Origin: Betaproteobacteria bacterium HGW-Betaproteobacteria-3
GTDB taxonomy: Bacteria > Pseudomonadota > Gammaproteobacteria > Burkholderiales > Burkholderiaceae_C
Length of the DNA: 64,000 nucleotides
Direction of reading: 5' to 3'
Assembly: GCA_002842205.1 (NCBI GenBank)
Contig: PHCI01000001.1
Location: 334,617 to 398,616 of the forward strand
Shown: positions 46,203-56,331 of the stretch, piece by piece
Position numbering within the stretch: position 1 is the stretch's first letter
How the letters are laid out: every line of letters starts with the position of its first letter
Notes under the pieces: generated by a model
What the model saw: the letters and a program-made list of their open reading frames with translations, nothing else
Told to the model about the DNA's origin: nothing
The model's database searches: none
Position numbers and translations under genes: made by a program

Positions 46203-47765
46203 ATGAGCCGGCTGCTGCGCGGCGCCACCATCGTCTGGATCGTCCTGCGCTACGGGCTGGACGAACTGGTGCTCTCGAGCTTCAGCCACCGCGGGCTGCG
46301 GCTGGTGACGCGCATTGTTTCGTTCGGGCGCAATCTGGACGCCCCGCGCGGGCAGCGCCTGCGCGAGGCGCTGGAGCGGCTGGGCCCGATCTTCGTGAAG
46401 TTCGGCCAGGTGCTGTCCACCCGGCGTGACCTGTTGCCGGCCGACATTGCCGACGAACTCGCGCACTTGCAGGACCGCGTGCCGCCGTTTGATCCGGTCG
46501 TGGCGGTGGCCACCATCGAGCGGGCATTCCGCAAGCCGGTGTCGGAGATCTTCACGCAGTTCGAGCGCGTGCCGGTGGCCAGTGCGTCCATTGCGCAAGT
46601 GCACTTTGCCGTGCTGCGCGACCGCACCGGGCGCGAGCGCGAGGTGGCCGTCAAGGTGCTGCGCCCCGGCATGCTGGGCGCCATCGACAAGGACTTGAGC
46701 CTCATGCGCATGATGGCGGGCTGGGTCGAGCGGCTGTCGGCCGACGGCAAGCGGCTCAAGCCGCGCGAGGTGGTGGCCGAGTTCGACAAATACCTGCACG
46801 ACGAGCTGGACCTGGTGCGCGAAGCCTCCAGCGCCGCGCAGCTTCGGCGCAACATGGCGGGGCTCGACCTGGTGCTGATCCCCGAGATGTTCTGGGAATA
46901 CTGCCAGCCCGAGGTCATTGTCATGGAGCGCATGACGGGCATCCCGATCAGCCACACCGCGCGGCTGCGCGAGGCCGGGGTCGATTCCAAAAAGCTGGCG
47001 CGCGACGGCGTCACCATCTTCTTCACCCAGGTGTTCCGCGACGGTTTTTTCCACGCCGACATGCACCCGGGCAACATCCAGGTCAGCGTCGATCCGGCCA
47101 CGTTCGGGCGCTACATTTCGCTCGATTTCGGCATCGTCGGCACGCTGACCGAGTTCGACAAGGAGTATCTGGCGCAGAACTTCACGGCGTTCTTCCGGCG
47201 CGACTACAAGCGTGTGGCCGAGCTGCACATCGAGTCCGGCTGGGTGCCCGCCAGTACCCGTGTGGACGAGCTGGAGTCGGCCATCCGTAGCGTCTGCGAA
47301 CCATACTTTGACCGGCCGCTCAAGGAAATCTCGCTCGGCATGGTGCTGATGCGGCTGTTCCAGACCTCGAGGCGCTTCCACGTGGAAATCCAGCCGCAAC
47401 TGGTGCTGCTGCAAAAAACCCTGCTCAACATCGAGGGCCTGGGTCGTGATCTGGACCCCGAGCTGGACCTGTGGGCCACGGCCAAGCCGTTCCTCGAATC
47501 CTGGATGGTCGAGCAGATCGGGCCGCAAAGGCTGGTTCAGCAATTGCGTGACGAGGCGCCACGCTACGCCAAACTGCTGCCCGAACTGCCGCGGCTGCTG
47601 GCCGATTACCTGCGCCAGCGACCGGGCGATTCCCGCCGCGAGCTCGAGCAGTTGCTGATCGAACAAAAACGCACCAACAAGCTGCTGCAGGGTCTGATTT
47701 ATGGCGGAATCGGTTTTGCACTCGGCCTGATTGCGATGCAGGTCCTTTTGCGGGTGCGGCTATAG
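46203..47765 (+). CDS. ubiB: Ubiquinone biosynthesis regulatory kinase-like protein UbiB
   Basis: 520 aa ABC1/ADCK-type atypical kinase. KxGQ motif in [16 protein letters not shown], Ala-rich loop [18 protein letters not shown] with the Lys, and HADMHPGN...LDFGIVG. Two C-terminal TM helices (about 485-519). Start ATG 46203 chosen because the N-terminal [13 protein letters not shown] matches the family; the frame is open further upstream through the R2 repeat but that is not family-like. Confidence 0.95.
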   Translation: MSRLLRGATIVWIVLRYGLDELVLSSFSHRGLRLVTRIVSFGRNLDAPRGQRLREALERLGPIFVKFGQVLSTRRDLLPADIADELAHLQDRVPPFDPVVAVATIERAFRKPVSEIFTQFERVPVASASIAQVHFAVLRDRTGREREVAVKVLRPGMLGAIDKDLSLMRMMAGWVERLSADGKRLKPREVVAEFDKYLHDELDLVREASSAAQLRRNMAGLDLVLIPEMFWEYCQPEVIVMERMTGIPISHTARLREAGVDSKKLARDGVTIFFTQVFRDGFFHADMHPGNIQVSVDPATFGRYISLDFGIVGTLTEFDKEYLAQNFTAFFRRDYKRVAELHIESGWVPASTRVDELESAIRSVCEPYFDRPLKEISLGMVLMRLFQTSRRFHVEIQPQLVLLQKTLLNIEGLGRDLDPELDLWATAKPFLESWMVEQIGPQRLVQQLRDEAPRYAKLLPELPRLLADYLRQRPGDSRRELEQLLIEQKRTNKLLQGLIYGGIGFALGLIAMQVLLRVRL

Positions 47766-47767
47766 CG

Positions 47768-47794
47768 TTGAAAAAAGGGGGTGCAGCCTATAAT
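47768..47794 (+). promoter_or_regulatory. Putative promoter of the FmdB-DUF502-aspS run
   Basis: TTGAAA (47768-47773) and a perfect TATAAT (47789-47794), but the spacer is only 15 bp. Located 47 bp before the FmdB-like ATG. Confidence 0.45.
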
Positions 47795-47840
47795 TGAAGG
47801 TTTTGCAACCCGGCGCGACCCCGCGCCCACCAATCACGCC

Positions 47841-48212
47841 ATGCCTATCTACGCCTATCGATGCACCACCTGCGGACACGCCAAGGATGTGCTGCAGAAA
47901 ATGTCGGATGCGCTGCTGACGGTGTGCCCGTCCTGCGGTGCCGACACCTTTGCCAAACAGGTCACCGCCGCCGGGTTCCAGCTCAAGGGTTCGGGCTGGT
48001 ACGTGACCGATTTCCGCGGCGGCAACGCCGGGGGGGCCGCCGCTGCGGCGGGTGAGTCCGGCAAAGCCGATTCGACCCCGGTGGCGGGCGGTGACAAATC
48101 CGGGGCCGACACGGCCAAGGGCGGCGCGGCGGGCACGCCTGCCAAGTCCGCCGAGGCGGCCGCACCCGCCGCTGCACCGGCCAGTCCACCCGTGACCACC
48201 AAAGGCCCGTGA
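47841..48212 (+). CDS. FmdB-family zinc ribbon protein
   Basis: 123 aa. Start ATG 47841 gives MPIYAYRCTTCGHAKDVLQK; zinc ligands CTTC and CPSC. GSGWYVTDFRGG is the family C-terminal motif, followed by a low-complexity Ala/Gly/Thr/Pro tail of about 50 residues. Probably a regulatory zinc ribbon. Its stop overlaps the DUF502 start (TGATG). Confidence 0.92.
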   Translation: MPIYAYRCTTCGHAKDVLQKMSDALLTVCPSCGADTFAKQVTAAGFQLKGSGWYVTDFRGGNAGGAAAAAGESGKADSTPVAGGDKSGADTAKGGAAGTPAKSAEAAAPAAAPASPPVTTKGP

Positions 48213-48844
48213 TGGCCGCACTGCGCAAATGGCTGCTGTCCGGCCTGCTGGTGATCATCCCGATCACCATCACCGTCTGGGTGCTGCAATGGGTCATCGG
48301 CATGCTGGACCAGACGCTGCTGATTCTTCCGGCCAGCTGGCAGCCCGACAAGCTCCTGGGCTTTCACATCCCCGGTTTCGGCGTGCTGCTGGCCTTCCTG
48401 ATCCTGTTGGTCGTCGGCGCAACCGCCAGCAACTTTTTCGGCCGCAAGCTGGTGGACTGGTGGCATGCGCTGCTGCACCGGATCCCGGTCGTGCGTTCGA
48501 TCTATTCCGGCGTCAAGCAGGTGTCCGACACCCTGTTTTCCGAAAACGGCAATGCCTTTCGCAAGGCGGTGCTGATCCAGTGGCCGCGAGAGGGCGTCTG
48601 GACCATCGCCTTTGTGACCGGCGCGCCGGGGGGCGACGCCGCCAACCATCTGTCGGGCGACTACCTCAGCGTGTACGTGCCCACCACCCCCAACCCGACC
48701 GGTGGCTATATGGTGATGCTGCCGCGGGCCGACTGCATTGAGCTGCGCATGAGTGTGGACGACGCGCTCAAGTACATCGTCTCCATGGGGGTGGTGTTGC
48801 CCAACCCCGCGCTCACCCCGTCCTCCACGCCCCCGAATTCCTGA
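48212..48844 (+). CDS. DUF502 membrane protein
   Basis: 210 aa with two TM helices (about 7-30 and 55-80) and a soluble C-terminal domain: [36 protein letters not shown] and [23 protein letters not shown] segment. DUF502 family, function unknown. Coupled to FmdB by stop-start overlap; in Burkholderiales it is usually followed by aspS as here. Confidence 0.93.
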   Translation: MAALRKWLLSGLLVIIPITITVWVLQWVIGMLDQTLLILPASWQPDKLLGFHIPGFGVLLAFLILLVVGATASNFFGRKLVDWWHALLHRIPVVRSIYSGVKQVSDTLFSENGNAFRKAVLIQWPREGVWTIAFVTGAPGGDAANHLSGDYLSVYVPTTPNPTGGYMVMLPRADCIELRMSVDDALKYIVSMGVVLPNPALTPSSTPPNS

Positions 48845-48897
48845 CGCGCCCCGCGCGCGCCAAACCCATCCCTCTTTCTTTACGCTGGAAATTCACA

Positions 48898-50706
48898 ATG
48901 GCAATGCGATCCCATTATTGCGGTCTGGTGACCGAAGCCCTGCTGGGGCAAACCGTCAGCCTGTGCGGTTGGGTCAACCGCCGGCGCGACCATGGTGGCG
49001 TGATCTTTGTGGACCTGCGCGACCGCGAAGGCTATGTGCAGGTGGTGTGCGACCCGGACCGCGCCGAGATGTTTGCCGTGGCCGAAGGCCTGCGCAACGA
49101 GTTTTGCGTGCAGGTCAAGGGCCTGGTGCGTGCCCGCCCCGAGGGCACGGTCAATGAGGGTCTCAAGAGCGGAAAGATCGAAGTGCTGTGCCATGAGCTG
49201 ACGGTGCTCAACCCATCGGTCACGCCCCCGTTCCAGCTGGACGACAACAACCTGTCGGAAACCACGCGCCTGACCCACCGGGTGCTCGACCTGCGCCGCC
49301 CCTACATGCAGAACAACCTGATGCTGCGCTACCGCGTGGCCATGGAGGTTCGCAAGTTCCTGGACGCCCACGGGTTTGTCGACATCGAAACCCCGATGCT
49401 CGGAAAGTCCACCCCTGAAGGCGCGCGCGACTACCTCGTTCCCAGCCGCGTCAATGAGGGCATGTTCTTTGCGCTGCCGCAGTCGCCGCAACTGTTCAAG
49501 CAACTGCTGATGGTGGCCGGTTATGACCGCTACTACCAGATCACCAAATGCTTCCGCGACGAAGACCTGCGGGCCGACCGCCAGCCTGAATTCACGCAGA
49601 TCGACATTGAAACCTCGTTCCTGACCGAAGAGGAAATCCGCGCGCTGTTCCAGGAGATGATCGTCACCGTGTTCAAGAACACGCTGGGCGTCGATCTGGG
49701 CGCCTTCCCGGTGATGAGCTACCAGGAAGCGGCCCAACGCTATGGTTCGGACAAGCCTGATTTGCGCGTCAAGCTCGAATTCACCGAACTCACCGACGTG
49801 ATGGCCGACGTGGACTTCAAGGTCTTTGCTGGCGCGGCCACCATGAAGGGGGGCCGTGTGGTGGCCCTTCGTGTGCCGGGCGGCTCGAACGAAACCGGTG
49901 GCATCAGCCGCGGAGAAATCGATGCCTACACCGAATTCGTCAAGATCTATGGCGCCAAGGGGCTGGCCTACATCCGCGTGAACGACCTTTCCAAAGGCCG
50001 TGACGGGCTGCAGTCGCCGATCGTCAAGAACCTGCATGACAAGGCCGTGGCCGAGGTGCTGGCGCGCACGGGTGCGCAGAACGGCGACCTGATTTTCTTT
50101 GGCGCCGACAAGGAAAAAATCGTCAACGACGCCATCGGCGCGCTGCGCGTCAAGATCGGGCAGAGCGAATTCGGCAAGAAAAACGGCCTGTTCGAAGCGG
50201 GCTGGCGGCCGCTGTGGGTGGTCGATTTCCCCATGTTCGAGTTTGACGAGGAGGCCCAGCGCTACACCGCCGTGCACCACCCCTTCACGGCGCCCAAGGA
50301 CGGCCATGAGGACTGGATGGTGACCGCGCCCGAAAAGTGCATCTCCAAGGGCTATGACATGGTGCTCAATGGCTGGGAGATGGGGGGCGGCTCGGTCCGT
50401 ATCCATCGTGCCGATGTGCAGCAAAAGGTGTTTGATGCGCTCAAGATCACGCCCGAAGACGCGCAGCTCAAGTTCGGCTTTTTGCTTGACGCGCTGCAAT
50501 ATGGCGCCCCGCCGCACGGCGGACTGGCCTTTGGCCTGGACCGCATCGTCACACTCATGACGGGCGCCGAGTCCATCCGTGACGTGATCGCGTTCCCGAA
50601 AACCCAGCGCGCCCAGGACCTGCTCACGCAGGCCCCCGGACCGGTGGACGAAAAACAGCTGCGCGAGCTGCACATCCGGCTGCGCAACCCCGTCGCGGCC
50701 GCCTGA
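48898..50706 (+). CDS. aspS: Aspartyl-tRNA synthetase (probably nondiscriminating)
   Basis: Class IIb synthetase, 602 aa. N-terminal OB-fold ([22 protein letters not shown]), motif 2 [21 protein letters not shown] insertion (about 290-420), motif 3 [16 protein letters not shown]. Betaproteobacterial AspRS often charges tRNA-Asn as well where GatCAB is present; that is knowledge, not seen here. Confidence 0.97.
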   Translation: MAMRSHYCGLVTEALLGQTVSLCGWVNRRRDHGGVIFVDLRDREGYVQVVCDPDRAEMFAVAEGLRNEFCVQVKGLVRARPEGTVNEGLKSGKIEVLCHELTVLNPSVTPPFQLDDNNLSETTRLTHRVLDLRRPYMQNNLMLRYRVAMEVRKFLDAHGFVDIETPMLGKSTPEGARDYLVPSRVNEGMFFALPQSPQLFKQLLMVAGYDRYYQITKCFRDEDLRADRQPEFTQIDIETSFLTEEEIRALFQEMIVTVFKNTLGVDLGAFPVMSYQEAAQRYGSDKPDLRVKLEFTELTDVMADVDFKVFAGAATMKGGRVVALRVPGGSNETGGISRGEIDAYTEFVKIYGAKGLAYIRVNDLSKGRDGLQSPIVKNLHDKAVAEVLARTGAQNGDLIFFGADKEKIVNDAIGALRVKIGQSEFGKKNGLFEAGWRPLWVVDFPMFEFDEEAQRYTAVHHPFTAPKDGHEDWMVTAPEKCISKGYDMVLNGWEMGGGSVRIHRADVQQKVFDALKITPEDAQLKFGFLLDALQYGAPPHGGLAFGLDRIVTLMTGAESIRDVIAFPKTQRAQDLLTQAPGPVDEKQLRELHIRLRNPVAAA

Positions 50707-50754
50707 TCGGTGGTTGGACCGCGCGGCGGCGCTGGGGCCTGAGCGCGGGTCGCG

Positions 50755-52458
50755 TCAGGACGCGGTCGCCAGGGGCTCGGCCACGGCAGGCCCGGGCGCT
50801 GCGGCCGCCGGGGCCGACGGTTTGGGCGCCGACACGCGCAGGCTGATGCTCCCCGGGGGCCGCAGGTTGTCCTGCCCGATGGACGCACGGGCTGTGGCCA
50901 GCCCGAAACGGGTGCGCAGCGCTTCGATCTGTCCGTGCAGGGCGGCCGCGTCGGGGATGCGGGCTTCGTGGCGCTGCAGGGCCAGGCTGGCCAGGTCCAT
51001 CAGTTTCCCGTTCAAGGTGGTGGTGCCGTGGCCGATCAGGGCCAGAATCGCGCCGCGCGGGTCGCCGCCCAGGCTGATCGACATGGCCTGTTCCGCCTGT
51101 TTGGTGATCTGGGCATGCGCGCCCTGCAGGTCGTCCCGGTAGGGCGGGTGCGCGGTGGCGCTCTGGCTGAGCAGCTCGTTGGCGCCCCGCGTGCTGCAAA
51201 ACCGCAGCCCGACCGTCTGGATCCACGACTGGGCTTCGTCCAGGTCGATGGAGGTCGAAGCCAGTGCGCTCAAAAGGGCGACCAGGTTGCAGCCCGCTTC
51301 AAAATCAAAATCAGGGGCCCGGATGTCGCGTGCCTGTTGCCGGATCGCTTCCAGTGCCTGGCCCACCTGGCGCCGCTGGAGCATCTCCAGCGTGTGGACG
51401 ACCCGGGCCAGACGGCGCACCCGGGGGTTGTCGTGTTGGCGTTCGAGCGCCCGCTGCATCTGGTCATGGCAGCGGGCGAGGCTCTTGCCGTCACCGTCCT
51501 GCAGGTGAGTGAATGCCAGCAGCACCAGGGACTGCAGGTCGAACATCTTGGATTCCAGGCCCAGCACGACGGCGCGATGCAAGGCCTTGGTGGCGGTTTC
51601 GCGGTCGCCCGTGTAGAACGCCATCATCCCGTGCTTTTGCAGGCGCGCGACCGACCCCGGTGTCAGTTCGCAGGCCACGCGGTAGGTCTCCAGCGCGGCG
51701 GTGAAGTTGCCGCTGTCGAAATGGGCTCGGCCCAGCACGTCGTAAGCGTCGGCATGGGCCGGGTCGTCGCTGATCATCCCCTCCAGCGTGGCCACGGCCT
51801 TGCTGGTCTGGCCCGATTCCAGGCGCGCGCGGGCCACGCCCAGCCGCGCCCACGGCAGGGTCTTGGCGGCAATGACGGCCTCAAACAGCGCTTGCGCCTC
51901 GCTGTGGCGACCGACACGCAGCAGCAGCTCGGCGCCGATGCGCGCGGCGTAGAGCCAGTACAGTTCGCGATCCTTGAAGCGCTGCATGCAAATCTGCGCG
52001 GCGGCTTCAAAGTCGCCCGCCTCGATGGCTTCGAAGATCGGGCGCAGGTGCACTTTGCGGTGGCGCGCCTGACTCAGCCGTTCATAGAGCGTCCCGGACG
52101 AGTATGGTTTGAGCAGGTAACCGTCCAGCGCCGATTCGGCGGCTTCGGCCACTTTTTCGTAGGAAGCCTCACCCGTGACCATGATGAACACGGTGGAAAA
52201 AGGCAGGAGCTGGGCGCGCCGCAAGTCGTCCAGCAGCGCCTGGCCGGAATAGGTGTCGTCCCGGAAATTGTGTTCGCACAACACAAATTCGAACTCGGCG
52301 AACTCGAGTCGGCTCATGGCGTCGCGCACCCGGCTGATCTGCACAATGGTTTTCAGCCCGAACTCCGAAAGTTGGGCCACCAGCACGCTGCGCGACGTCG
52401 GGTTGCTGTCGATCACCAGGGCGCGCGTGCCCGAGATGCGGCAGTCATCGGAAGCCAT
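50755..52458 (-). CDS. Pseudo-receiver/TPR protein
   Basis: 567 aa. Residues about 10-125 are a response-regulator receiver fold: RALVIDSNPTSRSVL with acidic D17, VFIMVTGEASY with the Thr, and LLKPYSSGTL with the Lys. The phospho-acceptor position reads VLCEHNF, with Glu62 in place of Asp, so phosphorylation is not expected. TPR repeats follow (about 145-330), then a helical region and a Pro/Ala-rich tail. Possible scaffold for flagella, pili or chemosensory systems; function unknown. Converges with aspS. Confidence 0.82.
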   Translation of the reverse strand: MASDDCRISGTRALVIDSNPTSRSVLVAQLSEFGLKTIVQISRVRDAMSRLEFAEFEFVLCEHNFRDDTYSGQALLDDLRRAQLLPFSTVFIMVTGEASYEKVAEAAESALDGYLLKPYSSGTLYERLSQARHRKVHLRPIFEAIEAGDFEAAAQICMQRFKDRELYWLYAARIGAELLLRVGRHSEAQALFEAVIAAKTLPWARLGVARARLESGQTSKAVATLEGMISDDPAHADAYDVLGRAHFDSGNFTAALETYRVACELTPGSVARLQKHGMMAFYTGDRETATKALHRAVVLGLESKMFDLQSLVLLAFTHLQDGDGKSLARCHDQMQRALERQHDNPRVRRLARVVHTLEMLQRRQVGQALEAIRQQARDIRAPDFDFEAGCNLVALLSALASTSIDLDEAQSWIQTVGLRFCSTRGANELLSQSATAHPPYRDDLQGAHAQITKQAEQAMSISLGGDPRGAILALIGHGTTTLNGKLMDLASLALQRHEARIPDAAALHGQIEALRTRFGLATARASIGQDNLRPPGSISLRVSAPKPSAPAAAAPGPAVAEPLATAS

Positions 52459-52575
52459 CACGCACTCCGCGCGCGGGCGCTCCGGCACGGGCGTGCAGGG
52501 TCAAAACTCCAGGCGTGTAAATTCGTGGGTCGGTTCACCCTGATGAAATCGGCCCCGGACGCCGGAACTTGAAGC

Positions 52576-53049
52576 ATGCCCTCTCCAACCCCACGGTTCA
52601 AAATCCCGGAATCGGTGCTGGTGGTCATCCACACACCTGCCCTGGAAGTGTTGCTGATCCGCCGCGCCGACCCCGGCGAGCACTGGCAATCGGTCACCGG
52701 CAGCAAGGACGCGCCCGACGAGCCACTGGCGCAAACGGCCGCCCGCGAGGTGCTGGAGGAAACCGGCGTGGATTGCGGCGTGGGGTCGGCGCTTGCAGGG
52801 GCGCTGCGGCCCTGGGGCCTGATCAACGTCTATGACATTTACCCGGCCTGGGCTCACCGCTATGCCCCTGGCGTGACGCGCAACACAGAGCACCTGTTCA
52901 GCCTTTGCGTGCCCGCGCAGGTGCCGGTGCGCCTGAATCCGCGCGAACACACGGCCCACCGGTGGCTGCCCCACCATGCCGCCGCCGACACCTGCTTCTC
53001 GCCGTCCAACGCCGAGGCCATTCTGTTGCTGCCACAATTTGTGCCGTGA
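52576..53049 (+). CDS. nudB: Dihydroneopterin triphosphate diphosphatase
   Basis: Nudix enzyme removing pyrophosphate from dihydroneopterin triphosphate in folate synthesis. 157 aa; Nudix box at 42-65 (GSKDAPDEPLAQTAAREVLE then ETGV), FSLCVP and HRWLPHHAAADTCFSPSNAE at the C-terminus. folE, which makes its substrate, lies 2 kb downstream. GTGA overlap with the following gene. Confidence 0.93.
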   Translation: MPSPTPRFKIPESVLVVIHTPALEVLLIRRADPGEHWQSVTGSKDAPDEPLAQTAAREVLEETGVDCGVGSALAGALRPWGLINVYDIYPAWAHRYAPGVTRNTEHLFSLCVPAQVPVRLNPREHTAHRWLPHHAAADTCFSPSNAEAILLLPQFVP

Positions 53050-53783
53050 ACACCCCCCAAACCACACTGCGCGTCGCCACCTACAACATCCACAAGGGGG
53101 TGCAGGGGCTGGGGCCGCGCCGTCGGCTGGAAATCCACAACCTGGGCCATGCGGTGGAGCAGCTCGACGCCGACATCGTGTGCCTGCAGGAGGTGCGCAA
53201 GATGCACCGGCGCGAAGAGCAGTACTTCACCCGTTGGCCCGATTTGCCGCAGGCCGACTTTCTGGCCCCCGAAGGCTACGAGGCCATCTACCAGACCAAC
53301 GCGGTCACGCGCCATGGCGAGCACGGCAATGCGCTGCTGTCGCGCTGGCCCATCATTGCGCACCAGCACGAGGACATGTCGGACCACCGCTTCGAGCAGC
53401 GCGGCCTGCTGCACGTGGAGGTGGTGGTGCAAGGGCGTCCGATCCATGTGATCGTGATCCATCTGGGCCTGATTCCGGCCAGCCGCATGCGCCAGATCGA
53501 GCAGTTGCGCCGCTTCATCCAGCGCGAGGTTCCGGCCGAGATGCCGCTCGTGGTGGCGGGCGACTTCAACGACTGGGGCGACCAGGTGCGACGCAGCCTG
53601 GGGTCGATCCGGCTGGTCTCGCACGACAAGCGCCATGCAACTTTTCCGGCGCGGCTGCCGCTGGTGCAACTCGACCATGTTTATGCACGCGGGTTGCAAC
53701 CGCTGGGCCTGGAGGTGCCGCGCGGACGCATCTGGTGGCGCATGTCAGACCACCTGCCGCTGCTGGCGGACTTCCAGCTCTGA
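53046..53783 (+). CDS. Endonuclease/exonuclease/phosphatase family protein
   Basis: 245 aa with GTG start overlapping the nudB stop. EEP fold: ATYNIHKGVQGLG with Asn14, CLQEVRK with the metal Glu, GDFNDW with Asp/Asn, and SDHLPLLADF with the catalytic His. Metal-dependent phosphodiesterase; substrate unknown. Next to clsB, as in the E. coli ybhP-clsB pair, suggesting a membrane-lipid role. Confidence 0.92.
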   Translation: MNTPQTTLRVATYNIHKGVQGLGPRRRLEIHNLGHAVEQLDADIVCLQEVRKMHRREEQYFTRWPDLPQADFLAPEGYEAIYQTNAVTRHGEHGNALLSRWPIIAHQHEDMSDHRFEQRGLLHVEVVVQGRPIHVIVIHLGLIPASRMRQIEQLRRFIQREVPAEMPLVVAGDFNDWGDQVRRSLGSIRLVSHDKRHATFPARLPLVQLDHVYARGLQPLGLEVPRGRIWWRMSDHLPLLADFQL

Positions 53784-53784
53784 G

Positions 53785-55020
53785 ATGCCAAAACCGGGCG
53801 CGCCTTCACCCCACGGCAATCGGCTTCAGCTGCTGCAAGGCAGCGCGGCGTATTTTCCGGCACTGGTGGACGCCATGGACCGCGCACGCGAGGAAATCCG
53901 GCTCGAAACCTATATTTTTGACGTCACGGGCTCGGGGGCCCAGGTGGCCGAAGCGATGGAGCGGGCGGCCCGGCGCGGCGTGGCCACCTACCTGGTGGTG
54001 GACGGCGTGGGCACACCCACGCTGCCCGCCCCGTGGCCCGGACGGTTTGCCGCGGCGGGCGTGCAATGGCATGTTTTTGCGCCGCTGGGCACCCTGGGCC
54101 TGCTGATTCCCAGCCGGTGGCGGCGCTTGCACCGCAAACTGTGCGTGGTGGACGGGGCGCTGGCATTTTGTGGCGGCATCAACATCCTGGACGACCTGTA
54201 CGACCCCAATCACGGCGTGCTGACCGCGCCGCGGCTGGACTTTGCGCTCAGCACCTCCGGCGATCTGGTGCGCGATGTGCGCGACGCCATGGTGCAGCTG
54301 TGGTGGCGCATGCGTGCCGTGGACGACGTGCGCGAGCGTCGGCTGACCGACGCCCTGGCGGCGCTGCGCGAGGCCGGCCCGCCCCGGGCTGTGGGCGACC
54401 GAGGGAGCGGGGGCGCCAACGGGTCGCGGTCCTACGCAACGGCTGCGGCGCAGGCCGTGTTGTTGCTGCGTGACAATGTGCGCCACCGGGCCCGGATCGA
54501 AAAGGCCTACCGTCGGGCCATCGGGGCCGCGCGTGAGGAAATCCTGATCGCCAACGCGTATTTTCTGCCCGGACGCAAGCTGCGCCAGGCCTTGGTTCAC
54601 GCGGCCCGGCGCGGCGTCAAGGTGCAGTTGCTGCTGCAGGGGCGGTACGAGTATTTTTTCCAGTACCACGCGACCCGCCCGGTGTATGGGGCGTTGCTGC
54701 GTGCGGGGGTGGAGATCTTCGAATACAGCGCAAGCTTCCTGCACGCCAAGGTGGCCGTGATCGACGGCCGCTGGGCCACGGTGGGTTCGTCCAATCTGGA
54801 CCCGCTGAGCCTGCTGCTGGCGCGCGAGGCCAATGTGATGGTCCAGAACCGCGAATTTGCCCAGGACCTGCGTGCAAAGCTGCTGCACGCGATCCACGAC
54901 CAGTCGGTGGCGGTGGAGGCGTCGCTCTATGCGGCCCGGCCGTGGCGGCAGCGCCTGCGCGACCGGATTGCCTTTGCCCTGGTGCGGGCGGCGCTCTTTT
55001 TGAGCGGGTACCGGTACTGA
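53785..55020 (+). CDS. clsB: Cardiolipin synthase B (phospholipase D family)
   Basis: 411 aa with two HKD motifs: H116-K118-D123 in LHRKLCVVDG followed by FCGGIN, and H320-K322-D327 in LHAKVAVIDG followed by TVGSSNLD. No N-terminal TM segments, as in ClsB rather than ClsA. Condenses phosphatidylglycerol and another phospholipid into cardiolipin. Start ATG 53785 is one base after the EEP gene stop. Confidence 0.93.
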   Translation: MPKPGAPSPHGNRLQLLQGSAAYFPALVDAMDRAREEIRLETYIFDVTGSGAQVAEAMERAARRGVATYLVVDGVGTPTLPAPWPGRFAAAGVQWHVFAPLGTLGLLIPSRWRRLHRKLCVVDGALAFCGGINILDDLYDPNHGVLTAPRLDFALSTSGDLVRDVRDAMVQLWWRMRAVDDVRERRLTDALAALREAGPPRAVGDRGSGGANGSRSYATAAAQAVLLLRDNVRHRARIEKAYRRAIGAAREEILIANAYFLPGRKLRQALVHAARRGVKVQLLLQGRYEYFFQYHATRPVYGALLRAGVEIFEYSASFLHAKVAVIDGRWATVGSSNLDPLSLLLAREANVMVQNREFAQDLRAKLLHAIHDQSVAVEASLYAARPWRQRLRDRIAFALVRAALFLSGYRY

Positions 55021-55080
55021 GCGGCGGTGGCGACAGCGGGGCGGCGCCGTGAAGTGGCCCTGCCCGGCAGAATGCTATAT

Positions 55081-55125
55081 ATTTAGTAGCTAAGTAGGTC
55101 CGTATCACGGGGGCTAAATGCCAAA
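55081..55125 (+). repeat. Dispersed repeat family R1, copy i
   Basis: TAGTAGCTAAGTAGGTCCGT then ATCACGGGGGCTAAATGCCAAAA; diverged copy. In the gap between clsB and folE, 35 bp from the folE start. Confidence 0.78.
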
Positions 55126-55159
55126 AACCCTATAAAAAAATCACTGGTACGATGCAGTC

Positions 55160-55900
55160 ATGTTAATGAAGTCCCAAGACACCATGAAACAGGTCGAAGC
55201 CGAAGATGGCGCGAATGCCGATGGCGTTCCCGTGTCCGTGAAAATCCGCGAGCGGCTGGCAGCCTCACGCAAGCGTTTTCATGCCAATGACAACATTGCG
55301 AAGTTCATCGAGCCGGGCGATCTGGAGCGCATGCTCGACGAAGTCGAAGTCAAGATGCAGGGCGTGCTCGACAGTCTGGTGATCGACACGGCCGGTGACC
55401 ACAACACCCGCAACACCGCGCGCCGGGTGGCCAAGATGTACATCAACGAGGTGTTCCGCGGCCGCTATGTCGAGCCACCCAGCATCACCGAGTTCCCCAA
55501 CGCCGAGCACCTCAATGAGCTGATGATCGTCGGCCCCATCACCGTGCGCAGCGCCTGCAGCCACCATTTCTGCCCCGTGATCGGCAAGGTCTGGATCGGC
55601 GTGCTGCCCAACGAGCACACCAACGTGATCGGCCTGTCCAAATACGCACGGCTGGCCGAATGGGTCATGGGGCGGCCGCAGATCCAGGAAGAAGCCGTGG
55701 TGCAGCTGGCCGACCTGATCATGGAAAAAACCCAGCCCGATGGCCTGGCCATCGTCATGGAGGCCAGCCACTACTGCATGGCCTGGCGCGGCGTCAAAGA
55801 CCTGGACAGCAAGATGATCAACTCCGTCATGCGCGGCGTGTTCCTCAAAGACCCGAACCTGCGCCGCGAATTTCTCTCGCTCATTCCCCAAAAAGGCTGA
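55160..55900 (+). CDS. folE: GTP cyclohydrolase I
   Basis: GTP to dihydroneopterin triphosphate, first step of folate synthesis. 246 aa; zinc ligands in SACSHHFCPV (E. coli has CEHHF) and HYCM, LSKYARLAEWVMGRPQIQE and GVKDLDSKMINSVMRGVF. Start 55160 (MLMKSQDTMKQ) chosen; Met residues at 3 and 9 are alternatives. Upstream R1 repeat. Only 2 nt separate it from the BLUF gene. nudB is 2 kb upstream. Confidence 0.94.
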   Translation: MLMKSQDTMKQVEAEDGANADGVPVSVKIRERLAASRKRFHANDNIAKFIEPGDLERMLDEVEVKMQGVLDSLVIDTAGDHNTRNTARRVAKMYINEVFRGRYVEPPSITEFPNAEHLNELMIVGPITVRSACSHHFCPVIGKVWIGVLPNEHTNVIGLSKYARLAEWVMGRPQIQEEAVVQLADLIMEKTQPDGLAIVMEASHYCMAWRGVKDLDSKMINSVMRGVFLKDPNLRREFLSLIPQKG

Positions 55901-55902
55901 CC

Positions 55903-56325
55903 ATGCTCGTACGTTTGCTCTACGCCAGCCGCGCGGTGGACAACAGCGCGGACGCCATCGAGGCGATCCTCATGCAGTCGCGCCAGCACAACCCGGGCAG
56001 CGGCATCACCGGCATCCTGTGCTACGGCGGCGGCATCTTCCTGCAGGCCATCGAGGGCGGGCGCATGCCCGTCAGCGAGCTGTACGGCCACATCCAGAAA
56101 GACCCGCGCCACAAGGACGTGGTGCTGCTGCACTACGAAGAAATCTCCGAGCGGCGTTTTGGCGGCTGGACCATGGGGCAGGTGAACCTGTCCAAGCTCA
56201 ACCATTCCATCCTGCTCAAATATTCCGAAAAACCCGAACTCGACCCGTATGCGGTGTCGGGCGAGGTCTCTCTGGCCCTGCTCGAAGAGCTCATGGCCAC
56301 TGCGTCGATCATCGGCCGGGTGTGA
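55903..56325 (+). CDS. BLUF-domain blue-light photoreceptor
   Basis: 140 aa stand-alone BLUF protein. Flavin-binding residues are intact: Tyr7 (RLLYASRA), Asn29 (RQHNPGS), Gln48 (FLQAIEGG) and the Trp/Met region GGWTMGQVNL; GITGILCYGGG is the second helix-strand motif. Short-type BLUF, signalling through a partner. Directly follows folE (2-nt gap) and precedes DUF429, so likely in one transcript. Confidence 0.93.
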   Translation: MLVRLLYASRAVDNSADAIEAILMQSRQHNPGSGITGILCYGGGIFLQAIEGGRMPVSELYGHIQKDPRHKDVVLLHYEEISERRFGGWTMGQVNLSKLNHSILLKYSEKPELDPYAVSGEVSLALLEELMATASIIGRV

Positions 56326-56331
56326 CGTGAC

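Noticed and set aside
48880..50673. 597-codon minus-strand open frame over aspS
   Set aside because: Exactly mirrors aspS, which has all class II motifs; no independent start context or family signal.
55160..55900. CSHHF instead of CEHHF in FolE, considered as loss of a catalytic residue
   Set aside because: The zinc-binding Cys and His residues are kept; the replaced Glu is not a metal ligand and the rest of the enzyme is normal.
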